A stretch of 64,000 nt of DNA. Source: Streptomyces sp. C10-9-1 (GTDB lineage Bacteria; Actinomycetota; Actinomycetes; Streptomycetales; Streptomycetaceae). Positions within the stretch are counted from its first letter, which is position 1, and every line of letters begins with the position of its first letter. The notes under the pieces were generated by a model, which saw only the letters and a list, made by a program, of their open reading frames with translations, had not been told where the DNA came from and did not search any database. A program made the position numbers and the translations under genes. Of this stretch, positions 44,839-53,937 are shown in pieces. The stretch covers positions 62,001 to 126,000 of the forward strand of contig NZ_JANHKP010000004.1 of assembly GCF_024497955.1 (NCBI RefSeq), given 5' to 3'.

Positions 44839-47766
44839 GTGCGGCACTCGGGGAGAAGGCGTACGGCCGCGGCCGTGACGGTCGCGGTCATCGGCGGTCT
44901 GCTCGCCGGCGCCCCCGGCGCCACGGCCGACCCCTCCGGACCGGCGGCCCCGTCCGACCGGGCGCAGGACCCCCGGGGCGGGACCGCGGTGCCGGCAGTG
45001 TGGCCCCGCCCCCAGTCGCTGCGCACCGCGCACGCGCCCGTCGCGCTGGGCGGGGAGGCGACCGTGGTCGCGGATCCGGACGCGGACCCGTACGCGGTGG
45101 CCGCGGTGAAGGACCTGCTCCACGGTGCCGGGGTGCGCACCGTGCACGAGGAACTGCCGGGCCGCGGCCCGGTGGTCCTGCTGGGCGGCACGGGCGCCGC
45201 GGAGGCCCTGCGGGCGCTCGGCGCCGCGGACCGGGCCGACCTCCCGCGGGGCGGCTACCGGCTGGCCGCCGGCACGGTGGGCGGCCGCGCCACGATCGCC
45301 CTCGACGGGATGGGCGCGGACGGCCTCTTCCACGGCGCGCAGACACTGCGCGCCCTCGGCGCGGACGGGGTCGTCCCCGGTGTCGTGGTGCGCGACTGGC
45401 CCGGTACCGCGGTGCGCGGTGTCGCGGAGGGCTTCTACGGGACCCCGTGGACCCACGCGCAGCGGCTCTCCCAACTCGACTTCCTGGGACGGACCAAGCA
45501 GAACCGGTACCTCTACGCTCCGGGCGACGACCCCTACCGCCAGGCGATGTGGCGCGAGCCGTACCCTGCCGAGCGGCGGGCGGAGTTCCGCGAGCTGGCC
45601 GAACGGGCGGCGGCCAACCACGTCACGCTGGCCTGGGCGGTGGCGCCCGCGCAGTCGATGTGCCTGGCCGACGAGGGGGACCTGAAGGCGCTGACCCGCA
45701 AGATCGACGCGATGTGGGCCCTGGGCGTACGCGCCTTCCAGCTGGAGTTCCAGGACGTCAGCTACAGCGAGTGGCACTGCGGCAGGGACGCCGACGCCTT
45801 CGGCTCCGGCCCCGGGGCGGCGGCCGGCGCACAGGCGCGGATCGCCAACGCCGTCGCGGCCCACCTGGCGGAGCGCCACCCGGGCGCGGAGCCCCTGTCG
45901 GTGATGCCGACGGAGTACTACCAGGACGGCGAGACCGACTACCGGCGGGCGCTGGCCGCCGCGCTGCACGACTCGGTGCGCGTGGCCTGGACGGGCGTGG
46001 GGGCGGTGCCCCGGACCATCACCGGCGGGGAACTCGCCGGCGTGCGACGCGCGTTCGACGACCATCCCCTGGTGACCCTCGACAACTACCCGGTCAACGA
46101 CTACGCCCAGGACCGCGTCTTCCTCGGCCCGGTGACCGGCCGGGACCCGGCGGTGGCCGCGGGGTCCTCGGTGCTGCTCGCCAACGCGATGGAGCAGCCG
46201 ACCGCCTCGCGCATCCCGTTGTTCACGGCGGCCGACTACGCCTGGAACCCCAAGGGCTACCGGCCCGCGGACTCCTGGCGGGCCGCCCTCGACGACCTGG
46301 CCGGGGACGACGCGCGCGCCCGGGCGGCGCTCGGGGCGCTCGCCGGGAACGGGGCCTCGTCCCTCCTCGCGCCGGACGCCGAGTCGGAGTACCTGCGGCC
46401 CCTGATGAAGGAGTTCTGGGCCGCGCGGACCTCCACGAACGCCGCGGCCCTCAACCGCGCGGCCACCCGGCTGCGCGGCGCGTTCTCGGTCATGCGCGAT
46501 GCGCCCGCGGCGCTGGAGGGGGTGGCGGGCGGCCGCCTCGCGGGGGAAGTCGGCCCCTGGCTGGAGCAGTTGGCCCGCTACGGCCGGGCCGGGGAACTGG
46601 CGGTCGACATGCTCGGCGCCCAGTCCCGCGGGGACGGCCCGGCCGCCTGGCGCGCCTCGCTCGACCTGGAGCCGGTGCGCGTGCGCCTGGGCGGCAGCAG
46701 GGCGACCGTCGGCGAGGGAGTCCTGGACTCCTTCCTGGACCGGGCGGAGAAGGAGTCCCGCGCGTGGACCGGGGCCGACCGGGAGGAGGCGGGCAGGGCC
46801 ACCGTACGCCTGGACCGCGCCCGGCCGGTGGCCGCGGTGACCGCCATGACGGAGCCCGCCGCCCCCGGCCGGGGCACCCCCGGCCATCTGGAGGGGCACG
46901 TCCCGGGCGAGGGCTGGCGCAGGCTCGCCCCGCTGTCCGCGAGCGGGTGGACCCAGGCGGACCCGGGCGGCCTCACCGTCGACGCCCTGCGGGTGGTGCC
47001 CGGCGACGGCGGGGCGGCGGTGCCGGTGCGCGCCGTGGTGCCCTGGTTCGCCGACGAGCCCGCCGCCGGGCTCGACCTGGAGCGCGCGGAGACCAGCGCC
47101 GAGATCGGGGGGAAGCCCAGCCTGGCCGGGATACGGCTCACCGCACGCCGTCCGGCCGAGGTCACGGGCGAGCTGAACGCCGAGGCGCCGGCGGGCATCG
47201 AGGTGAAGGTGCCCCCGCAGGCGACGGTGCCGCGGGGCACCCGGACCACCGTCCCCGTGGAGGTGACCGTCCCGGAGGGGACGCCCTCGGGCGAGTACCG
47301 GGTGCCGCTGTCCTTCGCCGGACAGGAGAGCACCCTGACGGTGCGGGCCTTCCCCCGCACCGGCGGCCCCGACCTGGGGCGCGCCCCCGGGGCGCGGGCC
47401 TCCTCCTCGGGCGACGAGACCCTGGACTTCCCGGCCGCCGCCGCGCTCGACGGCGACCCCGCGACGCGGTGGTCCTCCCCGCAGGGCCCGTCCGCCTGGT
47501 GGCAGCTGGAGCTGGAGCGCCCGCAGCGGGTGGGCGAGGTCGTGCTCCACTGGCAGGACGCGTACGCGACCCGCTACCGGGTGCAGGTCTCGGGCGACGG
47601 CAGCATCTGGCGGACGGCGGCCACCGTCACCGACGGCCGGGGCGGACGCGAGGTGGTGCGCATGGACGCCCCGGACACCCGCTTCGTGCGGGTGCAGGGG
47701 GACGAACGGGCGACCGGCTTCGGTTACTCGCTCTTCGGCGTGGAGGCGTACGCCGTCGCGGAGTGA
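44839..47766 (+). CDS. Secreted GH84-type beta-N-acetylglucosaminidase-like protein with CBM32
   Basis: A 975-aa exported protein. An Arg-rich start and TAAAVTVAVIGGLLAGAPGATA form the signal peptide. A GH84 N-terminal domain (VWPRPQSLRT, YRLAAGTVGG) precedes the barrel, which starts VRGVAEGFYGTPWTHAQR. The catalytic loop reads LEFQDVSYSEWH: acid/base Asp306 is present, but the preceding residue, normally Asp, is Gln305. DNYPVNDYAQ and TASRIPLFTAADYAWNP are typical GH84 pieces. A NEW3-like beta domain and a C-terminal F5/8 C (CBM32) module follow (ALDGDPATRWSS). GTG at 44839 has GGGAG 6 nt upstream. Likely target is GlcNAc-containing glycans. Confidence 0.9.
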   Translation: MRHSGRRRTAAAVTVAVIGGLLAGAPGATADPSGPAAPSDRAQDPRGGTAVPAVWPRPQSLRTAHAPVALGGEATVVADPDADPYAVAAVKDLLHGAGVRTVHEELPGRGPVVLLGGTGAAEALRALGAADRADLPRGGYRLAAGTVGGRATIALDGMGADGLFHGAQTLRALGADGVVPGVVVRDWPGTAVRGVAEGFYGTPWTHAQRLSQLDFLGRTKQNRYLYAPGDDPYRQAMWREPYPAERRAEFRELAERAAANHVTLAWAVAPAQSMCLADEGDLKALTRKIDAMWALGVRAFQLEFQDVSYSEWHCGRDADAFGSGPGAAAGAQARIANAVAAHLAERHPGAEPLSVMPTEYYQDGETDYRRALAAALHDSVRVAWTGVGAVPRTITGGELAGVRRAFDDHPLVTLDNYPVNDYAQDRVFLGPVTGRDPAVAAGSSVLLANAMEQPTASRIPLFTAADYAWNPKGYRPADSWRAALDDLAGDDARARAALGALAGNGASSLLAPDAESEYLRPLMKEFWAARTSTNAAALNRAATRLRGAFSVMRDAPAALEGVAGGRLAGEVGPWLEQLARYGRAGELAVDMLGAQSRGDGPAAWRASLDLEPVRVRLGGSRATVGEGVLDSFLDRAEKESRAWTGADREEAGRATVRLDRARPVAAVTAMTEPAAPGRGTPGHLEGHVPGEGWRRLAPLSASGWTQADPGGLTVDALRVVPGDGGAAVPVRAVVPWFADEPAAGLDLERAETSAEIGGKPSLAGIRLTARRPAEVTGELNAEAPAGIEVKVPPQATVPRGTRTTVPVEVTVPEGTPSGEYRVPLSFAGQESTLTVRAFPRTGGPDLGRAPGARASSSGDETLDFPAAAALDGDPATRWSSPQGPSAWWQLELERPQRVGEVVLHWQDAYATRYRVQVSGDGSIWRTAATVTDGRGGREVVRMDAPDTRFVRVQGDERATGFGYSLFGVEAYAVAE

Positions 47767-47831
47767 GGGCCCGGCGGGCACGCTCCGCGGGCGCTCGGGA
47801 CGTCCGCCGGCCCGCACCGCCGCGGACGGCG

Positions 47832-47860
47832 GGTGCCGGGGCCGCACCGGCCCCGGCACC
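47832..47860. terminator. Bidirectional terminator between the GH84 and HNH genes
   Basis: A 12-bp stem (47832-47843 with 47849-47860) with a 5-nt loop lies between convergent genes. Confidence 0.55.
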
Positions 47861-47877
47861 GGGAGTCGGAGCGGTCC

Positions 47878-48414
47878 TCAGGCGGAGACGCCGTCGATGC
47901 GGGCCATCGCGTCGTCCGCGCCGTAGGGCTGCAGATAGGGCAGCCAGCGCGGGTCCCTGTGGCCCGTGCCGATGATCCGCCATGCCAGGCCGCTCGGCGG
48001 TGCGGGCTGGTGGCGCAGGTGCCAGCCGAGTTCCCGCAGGTGCCGGTCGGCCTTGACGTGGTTGCAGCGGCGGCAGGCCGCCACCACGTTCTCCCAGGCG
48101 TGCTGTCCGCCGCGGCTGCGCGGAATGACATGGTCGACGCTGGTTGCGACGCCACCGCAGTACATGCAGCGTCCGCCGTCGCGGGCGAACAGGGCCTTGC
48201 GGGTGAGAGGAACGGGCCCCCGGTAGGGGACCCGAACGAACCGTTTGAGCCGCACCACACTGGGCGCGGCGACGACACGGGTCGCACTGTGCAGGAAGGC
48301 GCCGGACTCCTCCAGGCAGAGGGCCTTGCCCTCGAGGACGAGGACGAGCGCGCGGCGGAGCGGTACGACGCCGAGCGGCTCGTACGACGCGTTGAGGACC
48401 AGGACATGCGGCAC
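47878..48414 (-). CDS. HNH endonuclease
   Basis: A 178-aa HNH nuclease of the type found widely in actinobacterial chromosomes. The zinc knuckle has CMYC and CRRC, flanking the catalytic core DHVIPRSRGGQHAWENVVAAC with His-Asn-His residues. The N-terminal half (HVLVLNASYEPLGVVPLRRALVLVLEGKA) is the conserved upstream domain of this subfamily. The GTG at 48414 has an AAGGAGG site 5 nt upstream. It is divergent from the MscS gene. No restriction partner or mobile element is adjacent, so this is a housekeeping-type rather than phage copy; its role is unknown. Confidence 0.92.
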   Translation of the reverse strand: MPHVLVLNASYEPLGVVPLRRALVLVLEGKALCLEESGAFLHSATRVVAAPSVVRLKRFVRVPYRGPVPLTRKALFARDGGRCMYCGGVATSVDHVIPRSRGGQHAWENVVAACRRCNHVKADRHLRELGWHLRHQPAPPSGLAWRIIGTGHRDPRWLPYLQPYGADDAMARIDGVSA

Positions 48415-48664
48415 GGATGCCTCCTTGTACGCCGGCGGCGCGTGGCTCGCGCCGGGACGATCTGCCTCAAGTTTCGCCTCAGGGCCGTGCGGAGCGCCAC
48501 CACGTACGGGTAACGGGCTGAAGGTGTTGTACGAGGCGGACGGTTCCGCCCCTTTTCTCCCCCGCCGTGAGCCGTGTCTCCCCGTGACGGAACCGCACCG
48601 AAGGCCCGTACCGCCGCCGCTAGGGTTGTCGCGGGTCCCATCGCACGCCTGGAGGTTCACCCCC

Positions 48665-49732
48665 GTGACCGCGTCCTGGTCCGCCGTCCGCGCGGAATCC
48701 GATCCGTCTCCCGCCCCCGTCACCCTGGACGAGGCCGCCAGGCACGCGAGCAACGCCGCGGGCTGGGTCGAGGAGAACTGGTCCACCTGGCTCAACACCG
48801 GGCTGCGCATCGCACTGATCATCGCCGTGGCCCTGGTGCTGCGAATGCTGGTCCGACGGGCCCTGACCAAGCTCATAGAACGCATGAACCGCTCCGCGCA
48901 GGCGGTGGAGGGCACCACCCTGGGCGGCCTGCTGGTCAACGCCGAGCGGCGGCGGCAGCGCTCGGAGGCGATCGGCTCGGTCCTGCGCTCCATAGCCTCC
49001 TTCCTGATCATGGGAACCGCGGGCCTGATGGTGCTCGGGGCCTTCAGCATCAACCTCGCCCCGCTGCTGGCCTCCGCGGGAGTGGCGGGCGTGGCGATCG
49101 GCTTCGGGGCGCGCAACCTGGTCACGGACTTCCTCTCCGGGGTGTTCATGATCATGGAGGACCAGTACGGCGTCGGTGACTCGATCGACGCGGGCGTGGC
49201 CTCGGGCGAGGTGGTCGAGGTGGGCCTGCGGGTGACCAAGCTGCGAGGGGACAACGGGGCGATCTGGTACGTCCGCAACGGCGAGATCAAGCGGATCGGC
49301 AACCTGAGCCAGGGCTGGGCGACGGCCGCCGTGGACGTCACGGTCCGGCCGACGGAGGACCTGGACCGGGTGAAGGCCCTGATCGGCGAGGTCGCGGACG
49401 AGGTCGCGAAGGCCGAGCCGTGGAACGAGCAGCTGTGGGGCCCGGTCGAGGTGCTGGGCCTGACCGAGGTCCTGCTGGACTCGATGACCTTCCGGGTCTC
49501 CGCGAAGACCATGCCCGGCAAGGCGCTGGGGGTGGAGCGCGAGCTGCGCTGGCGCATCAAGCGGGCCTTCGACGCGGCCGGGGTGCGCATCGTGGGCGGT
49601 CTGCCCCAGCAGGGCGAGGAGCAGGGCCCGGACCCGGCCGCGGGCGTGGCCGCACCCTCGGCCTTCGCCTCCCACACCTCGCCCCAGTCGATCGCCGCCT
49701 CGCCGATACCGCCGACCAGCCTCTCGAAGTAG
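48665..49732 (+). CDS. Small-conductance mechanosensitive channel, MscS family
   Basis: A 355-aa channel that opens under membrane tension to release solutes. After a 45-residue start come three membrane segments: LRIALIIAVALVLRML, SFLIMGTAGLMVLGAF and the pore helix LLASAGVAGVAIGFGARNLVTDFLSG, the MscS signature. The beta domain follows with EDQYGVGDSIDAG and IWYVRNGEIKRIGNLSQGW. The GTG at 48665 has CTGGAGG 9 nt upstream. It is alone in its transcript, and an imperfect hairpin ends it. Confidence 0.94.
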   Translation: MTASWSAVRAESDPSPAPVTLDEAARHASNAAGWVEENWSTWLNTGLRIALIIAVALVLRMLVRRALTKLIERMNRSAQAVEGTTLGGLLVNAERRRQRSEAIGSVLRSIASFLIMGTAGLMVLGAFSINLAPLLASAGVAGVAIGFGARNLVTDFLSGVFMIMEDQYGVGDSIDAGVASGEVVEVGLRVTKLRGDNGAIWYVRNGEIKRIGNLSQGWATAAVDVTVRPTEDLDRVKALIGEVADEVAKAEPWNEQLWGPVEVLGLTEVLLDSMTFRVSAKTMPGKALGVERELRWRIKRAFDAAGVRIVGGLPQQGEEQGPDPAAGVAAPSAFASHTSPQSIAASPIPPTSLSK

Positions 49733-49761
49733 CGCGACCCGGCCCGGACGGGCGGGACGGG

Positions 49762-49796
49762 CGCCCCCGGACGACCGGATGCGGTCGCCGGGGGCG
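49762..49796 (+). terminator. Imperfect hairpin after the MscS gene
   Basis: Stem 49762-49776 pairs with 49783-49796 with one bulged A; loop GGATGC. Located 30 nt past the stop. Confidence 0.5.
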
Positions 49797-49865
49797 TCCG
49801 CGTTCCCGGCGACCGCGTCCGGGCGTTGACTCCGGCCGCCGGGCCCCGTACGGTCAACGACGAAC

Positions 49866-49878
49866 AGGAAACTTTCCT
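49866..49878. promoter_or_regulatory. CsnR-type operator upstream of csnR
   Basis: AGGAAA-C-TTTCCT is a perfect 6-1-6 palindrome, 22 bp before the csnR start. It matches the form of the operator described for CsnR at chitosanase genes and the csn operon in Streptomyces. Autoregulation is inferred. Confidence 0.72.
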
Positions 49879-49899
49879 AACAGTCTCTGGAGGGTGCAC

Positions 49900-51138
49900 A
49901 TGGCAGGCCCGCCCCCCGGCACCCCGCCGGGCCCGGCACCCTCCTCCTCGCCCGGCACCCCGCGGGTCCTGCGCGCCATGAACGACCGGGCCGCACTGGA
50001 GCTGCTGCTGGAGCACGGCCCCCTGTCGCGGACCAGGATCGGCAACCTCACCGGCCTCTCCAAGCCCACCGCCTCACAGCTGCTGGCCCGCCTGGAGGCC
50101 GCCGGACTGGTCGTCGCCACGGGCACCACCGCGGGGCGTCCGGGGCCCGGTGCCCAGCTGTACGCCCTCAACGCGGGGGCGGCCCACGCCGCCGGCCTCG
50201 ACGTCACACCGCTGCGCATCAGGGCCGCCGTCGCCGACCTCACCGGGACCGTGGTCGGCAGCTGCGAGCTCGCGACCCCGGGGCGGCGCGCCGAGGGCGT
50301 GGTCCGTCAGGTCACGGCCGCCCTGGACGGAGCCGTGGACGCCGCCGGCATCACCCGGGCCGGGGTCGGCCGCCTGGTCGTCGCCACCCCCGGCGCCTTC
50401 GATCCCGCCACCGGACGGCTGCGCTACGCCTCCCACCTGCCGGGCTGGCACTCCCCCACCCTGCTCGACGAGCTCGCCGCCGCCCTGGAGATGCCCGTCG
50501 AGTACGAGAACGACGTCAACCTCGTCGCCGTCGCCGAGCAGCGCCTGGGCGCCGCCCGGGGCCACAGCGACTTCGTGCTGCTGTGGAACGAGGAGGGCCT
50601 CGGGGCGGCCCTGGTCATCGGCGGACGGCTGCACCGGGGCTTCACCGGGGGCGCGGGCGAGGTGGGCTTCCTGCCCGTGCCCGGCACCTCGCTGGTGCGC
50701 AACGTCGCCCGGGCGGGCAGCGGAGGCTTCCAGGACCTGGCAGGGGCGCGGGCGGTGAAGGACCTCGCCCGGGAGCTCGGCGTCGAGGACGTCGGCGGCG
50801 GGCCGCACGCGCAGGCGGCGGCCGAGCTGCTGGCCCGCGCGGCCGCGTCGGACACCGGGCCCTTCGCCCGCCTGCTCGACCGCTACGCCACCGGCCTGGC
50901 GACCGGCCTCGCCTCCCTGGTGTCCGTGCTCGACCCCGAGCTGGTGGTCCTGGCCGGCGAGGTGATCGCCGCGGGGGGAGAACCGCTGCGCGAGCGGGTC
51001 CGGGCCGAACTCGCCGAGCTCGCCGCACCCCGGCCGAAGCTGGTGGCCGGTGCCGTGCGGGAGGGCCCGGTGCTGCGCGGGGCGCTGGAGAGCGCGCTCG
51101 CCGCCACCCGGGACGAGGTGTTCGACACCTCGCGCTGA
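49900..51138 (+). CDS. csnR: ROK family transcriptional repressor CsnR
   Basis: A 412-aa repressor with an N-terminal winged helix (LLEHGPLSRTRIGNLTGLSKPTASQLLARLEAAGLV) and a C-terminal ROK sugar-sensing domain. That domain has AAGLDVTPLRIRAAVADLTG, VEYENDVNLVAVAE, and GGRLHRGFTGGAGEVGF. The usual ROK zinc site Cys residues are missing after GAGEVGF, as in other transcriptional-branch members that have lost kinase activity. ATG at 49900 has GGAGGG 6 nt upstream. The upstream palindrome and downstream GH4 and kinase genes fit the Streptomyces csnR locus, which responds to chitosan oligosaccharides. Confidence 0.88.
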   Translation: MAGPPPGTPPGPAPSSSPGTPRVLRAMNDRAALELLLEHGPLSRTRIGNLTGLSKPTASQLLARLEAAGLVVATGTTAGRPGPGAQLYALNAGAAHAAGLDVTPLRIRAAVADLTGTVVGSCELATPGRRAEGVVRQVTAALDGAVDAAGITRAGVGRLVVATPGAFDPATGRLRYASHLPGWHSPTLLDELAAALEMPVEYENDVNLVAVAEQRLGAARGHSDFVLLWNEEGLGAALVIGGRLHRGFTGGAGEVGFLPVPGTSLVRNVARAGSGGFQDLAGARAVKDLARELGVEDVGGGPHAQAAAELLARAAASDTGPFARLLDRYATGLATGLASLVSVLDPELVVLAGEVIAAGGEPLRERVRAELAELAAPRPKLVAGAVREGPVLRGALESALAATRDEVFDTSR

Positions 51139-51326
51139 CCGCCCGGGCACCGCGACGCGGGCGGACCGCGGCCAACCGCCCGCGGCGGCTGCCGCCACCC
51201 GGCCGTGCCCTCGCGCGCCGGGCGCTCCCGGACCCCCGGCCGCCCATCGCGGCCCCCCGCAGCTTCCACGCACGCAAGGCCTTCGTCGAAGGCGCCACAC
51301 CGACCGGAGTGAAGGGCAGACCGCAC

Positions 51327-52592
51327 ATGAGACTCGCTGTGGTGGGGGGCGGCTCCACCTACACCCCCGAACTGATCGACGGCTTCGCCCGGATGCGGGG
51401 GACGCTGCCGGTGACCGAACTGGTCCTGATCGACCCCGACACCGAGCGGCTGGAGCTGGTCGGCGGCCTGGCCCGGCGCATCTTCGCCCGGCAGGGCCAC
51501 GAGGGGTCCATCACCACCACCGCGGACCTCGACGCGGGGGTGGACGGCGCGGACGCGGTGCTGCTCCAGCTGCGCGTCGGCGGCCAGGCGGCCCGACTGC
51601 AGGACGAGACCTGGCCGCTGGACTGCGGCTGCGTGGGGCAGGAGACGACGGGCGCGGGCGGCCTGGCCAAGGCGCTGCGCACCGTTCCCGTCGTCCTGGA
51701 CATCGCCGAACGGGTCCGCCGCGCCAACCCCGGGGCCTGGATCATCGACTTCACCAACCCGGTGGGCATCGTGACCAGGGCCCTGCTCCAGGCCGGGCAC
51801 CGGGCCGTCGGCCTGTGCAACGTGGCCATCGGACTCCAGCGCAGGTTCGCCGGACTGCTCGGCGTGGCGCCGTCCGAGGTGCACCTGGACCACGTGGGGC
51901 TCAACCACCTGACCTGGGAGACGGGCGTGCGCCTGGGCGGGCCCGGCGGCACCGACGTCCTGCCCGGCCTGCTGGCCGAGCACGGCGGCCGGATCGCCGA
52001 GGACCTGCGGCTGCCGCAGCCCCTGCTGGAGCGGCTCGGCACCGTCCCGTCCTACTACCTGCGCTACTTCTACGCGCACGACGAGGTGGTCGGGGAACTG
52101 CGCTCCGGGCCCTCGCGGGCGGCGGAGGTCGCCGCCATGGAGAAGCGCCTGCTGGAGATGTACGCGGACCCGGCACTCGACGAGAAGCCCGAGCTGCTCA
52201 CCCGGCGGGGCGGCGCCTTCTACTCGGAGGCGGCCGTCGACCTGGCGGCCGCCCTGCTGGGCGGTGGCGGCAGCCCCTACCAGGTCGTCAACACCCTCAA
52301 CCGCGGCACCCTGCCGTTCCTGCCCGACGACGCCGTGGTGGAGGTGCAGGCCCGGGTGGGCCGCGACGGCGCGCAGCCGCTGCCCGTGGCCGGATGCGAT
52401 CCGCTGTACGCGGGGCTGGTCTCCGCCGTCGCGGCCTACGAGGACCTGGCGCTGGGGGCGGCGCTGCACGGGGGACGCGAGCGGGTCTTCCGGGCCCTGC
52501 TCGCCCACCCGCTGATCGGCCAGTACACCTACGCCGAGAAGCTGACCGACAGCCTGATCGCACACAACCGGGAGCACCTGCCGTGGGCCTGA
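51327..52592 (+). CDS. csnH: GH4 family 6-phospho-beta-glycosidase, CsnH-type
   Basis: NAD- and metal-dependent glycosidase of 421 aa. The Rossmann start is AVVGGGSTYTPEL. Substrate and metal residues appear in GQETTGAGGL, FTNPVGIVTRALL, the CNVAIG cysteine and HVGLNHLTW His. Family GH4 enzymes cleave phosphorylated disaccharides by a redox mechanism. In the csn operon the corresponding enzyme would process sugars derived from chitosan. ATG at 51327 has GAAGGG 10 nt upstream. There is a 188-bp gap after csnR where the ABC transporter genes lie in other species, and a 10-nt overlap with csnK. Confidence 0.9.
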   Translation: MRLAVVGGGSTYTPELIDGFARMRGTLPVTELVLIDPDTERLELVGGLARRIFARQGHEGSITTTADLDAGVDGADAVLLQLRVGGQAARLQDETWPLDCGCVGQETTGAGGLAKALRTVPVVLDIAERVRRANPGAWIIDFTNPVGIVTRALLQAGHRAVGLCNVAIGLQRRFAGLLGVAPSEVHLDHVGLNHLTWETGVRLGGPGGTDVLPGLLAEHGGRIAEDLRLPQPLLERLGTVPSYYLRYFYAHDEVVGELRSGPSRAAEVAAMEKRLLEMYADPALDEKPELLTRRGGAFYSEAAVDLAAALLGGGGSPYQVVNTLNRGTLPFLPDDAVVEVQARVGRDGAQPLPVAGCDPLYAGLVSAVAAYEDLALGAALHGGRERVFRALLAHPLIGQYTYAEKLTDSLIAHNREHLPWA

Positions 52593-53569
52593 GAGCCGCC
52601 GTCCTCGCCATCGACGCGGGGAACAGCAAGACCGACGCCGCGTTCGTCGCGGCCGACGGGACCGTCCTCGCCTCCGGGCGCGCGGGGGGCTTCCGCCCCC
52701 CGGCGGCCGGGGTGGCCTCCGCGGTCGACGTCCTGGGCGAGGCGGTCGACCGGGCACTGGCCGGGGCGCGGAGCGCCGGAGCGCCCCTGGAGGGCGCGGA
52801 GCACGTGTCCGCCGCGCTGGCCAACGCCGACCTCCCGGTGGAGGAGGCCGAACTCGCCGCGGCCGTCGCAGCCCGCGGCTGGGGGCGCGCCACCGAGGTG
52901 CGCAACGACACCTTCGCCGTGCTCCGCGCCGGGCTGGACGAGCCCCGCGGGGTGGCGGTGGTGTGCGGAGCGGGCATCAACTGCGCGGGCATGCTCCCCG
53001 ACGGGCGCACCGCTCGCTTCCCGGCGCTCGGCAGGCTCTCCGGCGACTGGGGCGGCGGCGGGGGCCTCGCCGAGGAGGCCCTGTGGTGCGCCGCCCGCGC
53101 GGAGGACGGGCGCGGGGAGCCCTCGGAGCTGGCGCGCCTGCTGCCGGCGCACTTCGGGCTCCCGTCGGTGCACGCGCTGATCGAGGCGCTGCACCTGGGC
53201 GCGATCGCGCCGCCGCGCCGCCACGAAATGGTCCCGGTGCTCTTCGCGGCCAGTACCGCGGGGGACCCCGCGGCCCGTGCGCTGGTGCGGCGCCAGGCCG
53301 AGGAGGTGGTCGCGATGGCCGCCGTGGCGCTGGGGCGGCTGGACCTGCTGGACGAGCCGGCGCCCCTGGTGCTGGGCGGCAGTGTGCTGGCCTCCCGCCA
53401 TCCCCAGTTGCACGCCGACATCGCGGAGTTCCTCGCCGACCGGGCCCCGAAGGCCGTGGTGCACCTGGTGACGGCGCCACCGGTGCTGGGGGCCGCGCTG
53501 CTGGGCATGGACGCCATCGGGGCGGGCCCGGAGGCCCGGGAGCGGCTGCGGGCGCACTACGCGGGCTGA
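52583..53569 (+). CDS. csnK: BadF/GlcNAc-kinase family sugar kinase CsnK
   Basis: A 328-aa ASKHA-fold kinase of the BadF/BcrA ATPase family, which includes N-acetylglucosamine kinase. It begins AVLAIDAGNSKTDAA (phosphate-1 motif), has LANADLPVEEAEL and VRNDTFAVLRAG, the second phosphate region GVAVVCGAGINCAG, and GDWGGGGGLAEEAL. In the csn operon the homologue is a glucosamine-type kinase. GTG at 52583 has GGGAG 8 nt upstream and overlaps the csnH stop, so the two are translationally coupled. Confidence 0.9.
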   Translation: MGLRAAVLAIDAGNSKTDAAFVAADGTVLASGRAGGFRPPAAGVASAVDVLGEAVDRALAGARSAGAPLEGAEHVSAALANADLPVEEAELAAAVAARGWGRATEVRNDTFAVLRAGLDEPRGVAVVCGAGINCAGMLPDGRTARFPALGRLSGDWGGGGGLAEEALWCAARAEDGRGEPSELARLLPAHFGLPSVHALIEALHLGAIAPPRRHEMVPVLFAASTAGDPAARALVRRQAEEVVAMAAVALGRLDLLDEPAPLVLGGSVLASRHPQLHADIAEFLADRAPKAVVHLVTAPPVLGAALLGMDAIGAGPEARERLRAHYAG

Positions 53570-53937
53570 GCAGCGGCCGGGACACGGACGCATCTCGCGG
53601 GTGGGCGGGCACGGGGCGTCAGGCGCGGGCCGGTGCGCGGACGGACCACGTCCGCGCGCCCGCCCGCGCCTGCCGCATCCGCTTCCGACCCGTTTCGCTC
53701 TGCGGAACGGCATTTCACCCGTTCGTGGGGAACCGGTCGCGGGCGGCGGGCGTATACAGAGTGGGGACGACGAGGGGGTGTGCACGAGCCTCGGCCGCGA
53801 GGGGGCGCCGTGCACCGGGAGGCGCATGATCGCGTCAGCTGTGGTGTGAAACAGTCCCCTGCGGCCATACTTCTGGCCGGGAGCCATCCCGGTGCCCGCG
53901 CGGGGAGCGGGCCGTCGACGACCGAGGGGGAGGTCAC
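53570..53937. other. 368-bp upstream region of the glnX-pknG cluster
   Basis: No gene is supported. The region precedes the long plus-strand signalling cluster and so should hold its promoter. A candidate is listed separately; the leader would be about 175 nt. Confidence 0.45.
53729..53755 (+). promoter_or_regulatory. Candidate ECF-sigma promoter for the glnX-pknG cluster
   Basis: GGAAC (53729-53733) followed after 17 nt by CGTAT (53751-53755) resembles promoters read by ECF sigma factors such as SigE. The -10 match is partial. TATACA overlapping it could serve a vegetative sigma instead. Confidence 0.35.
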
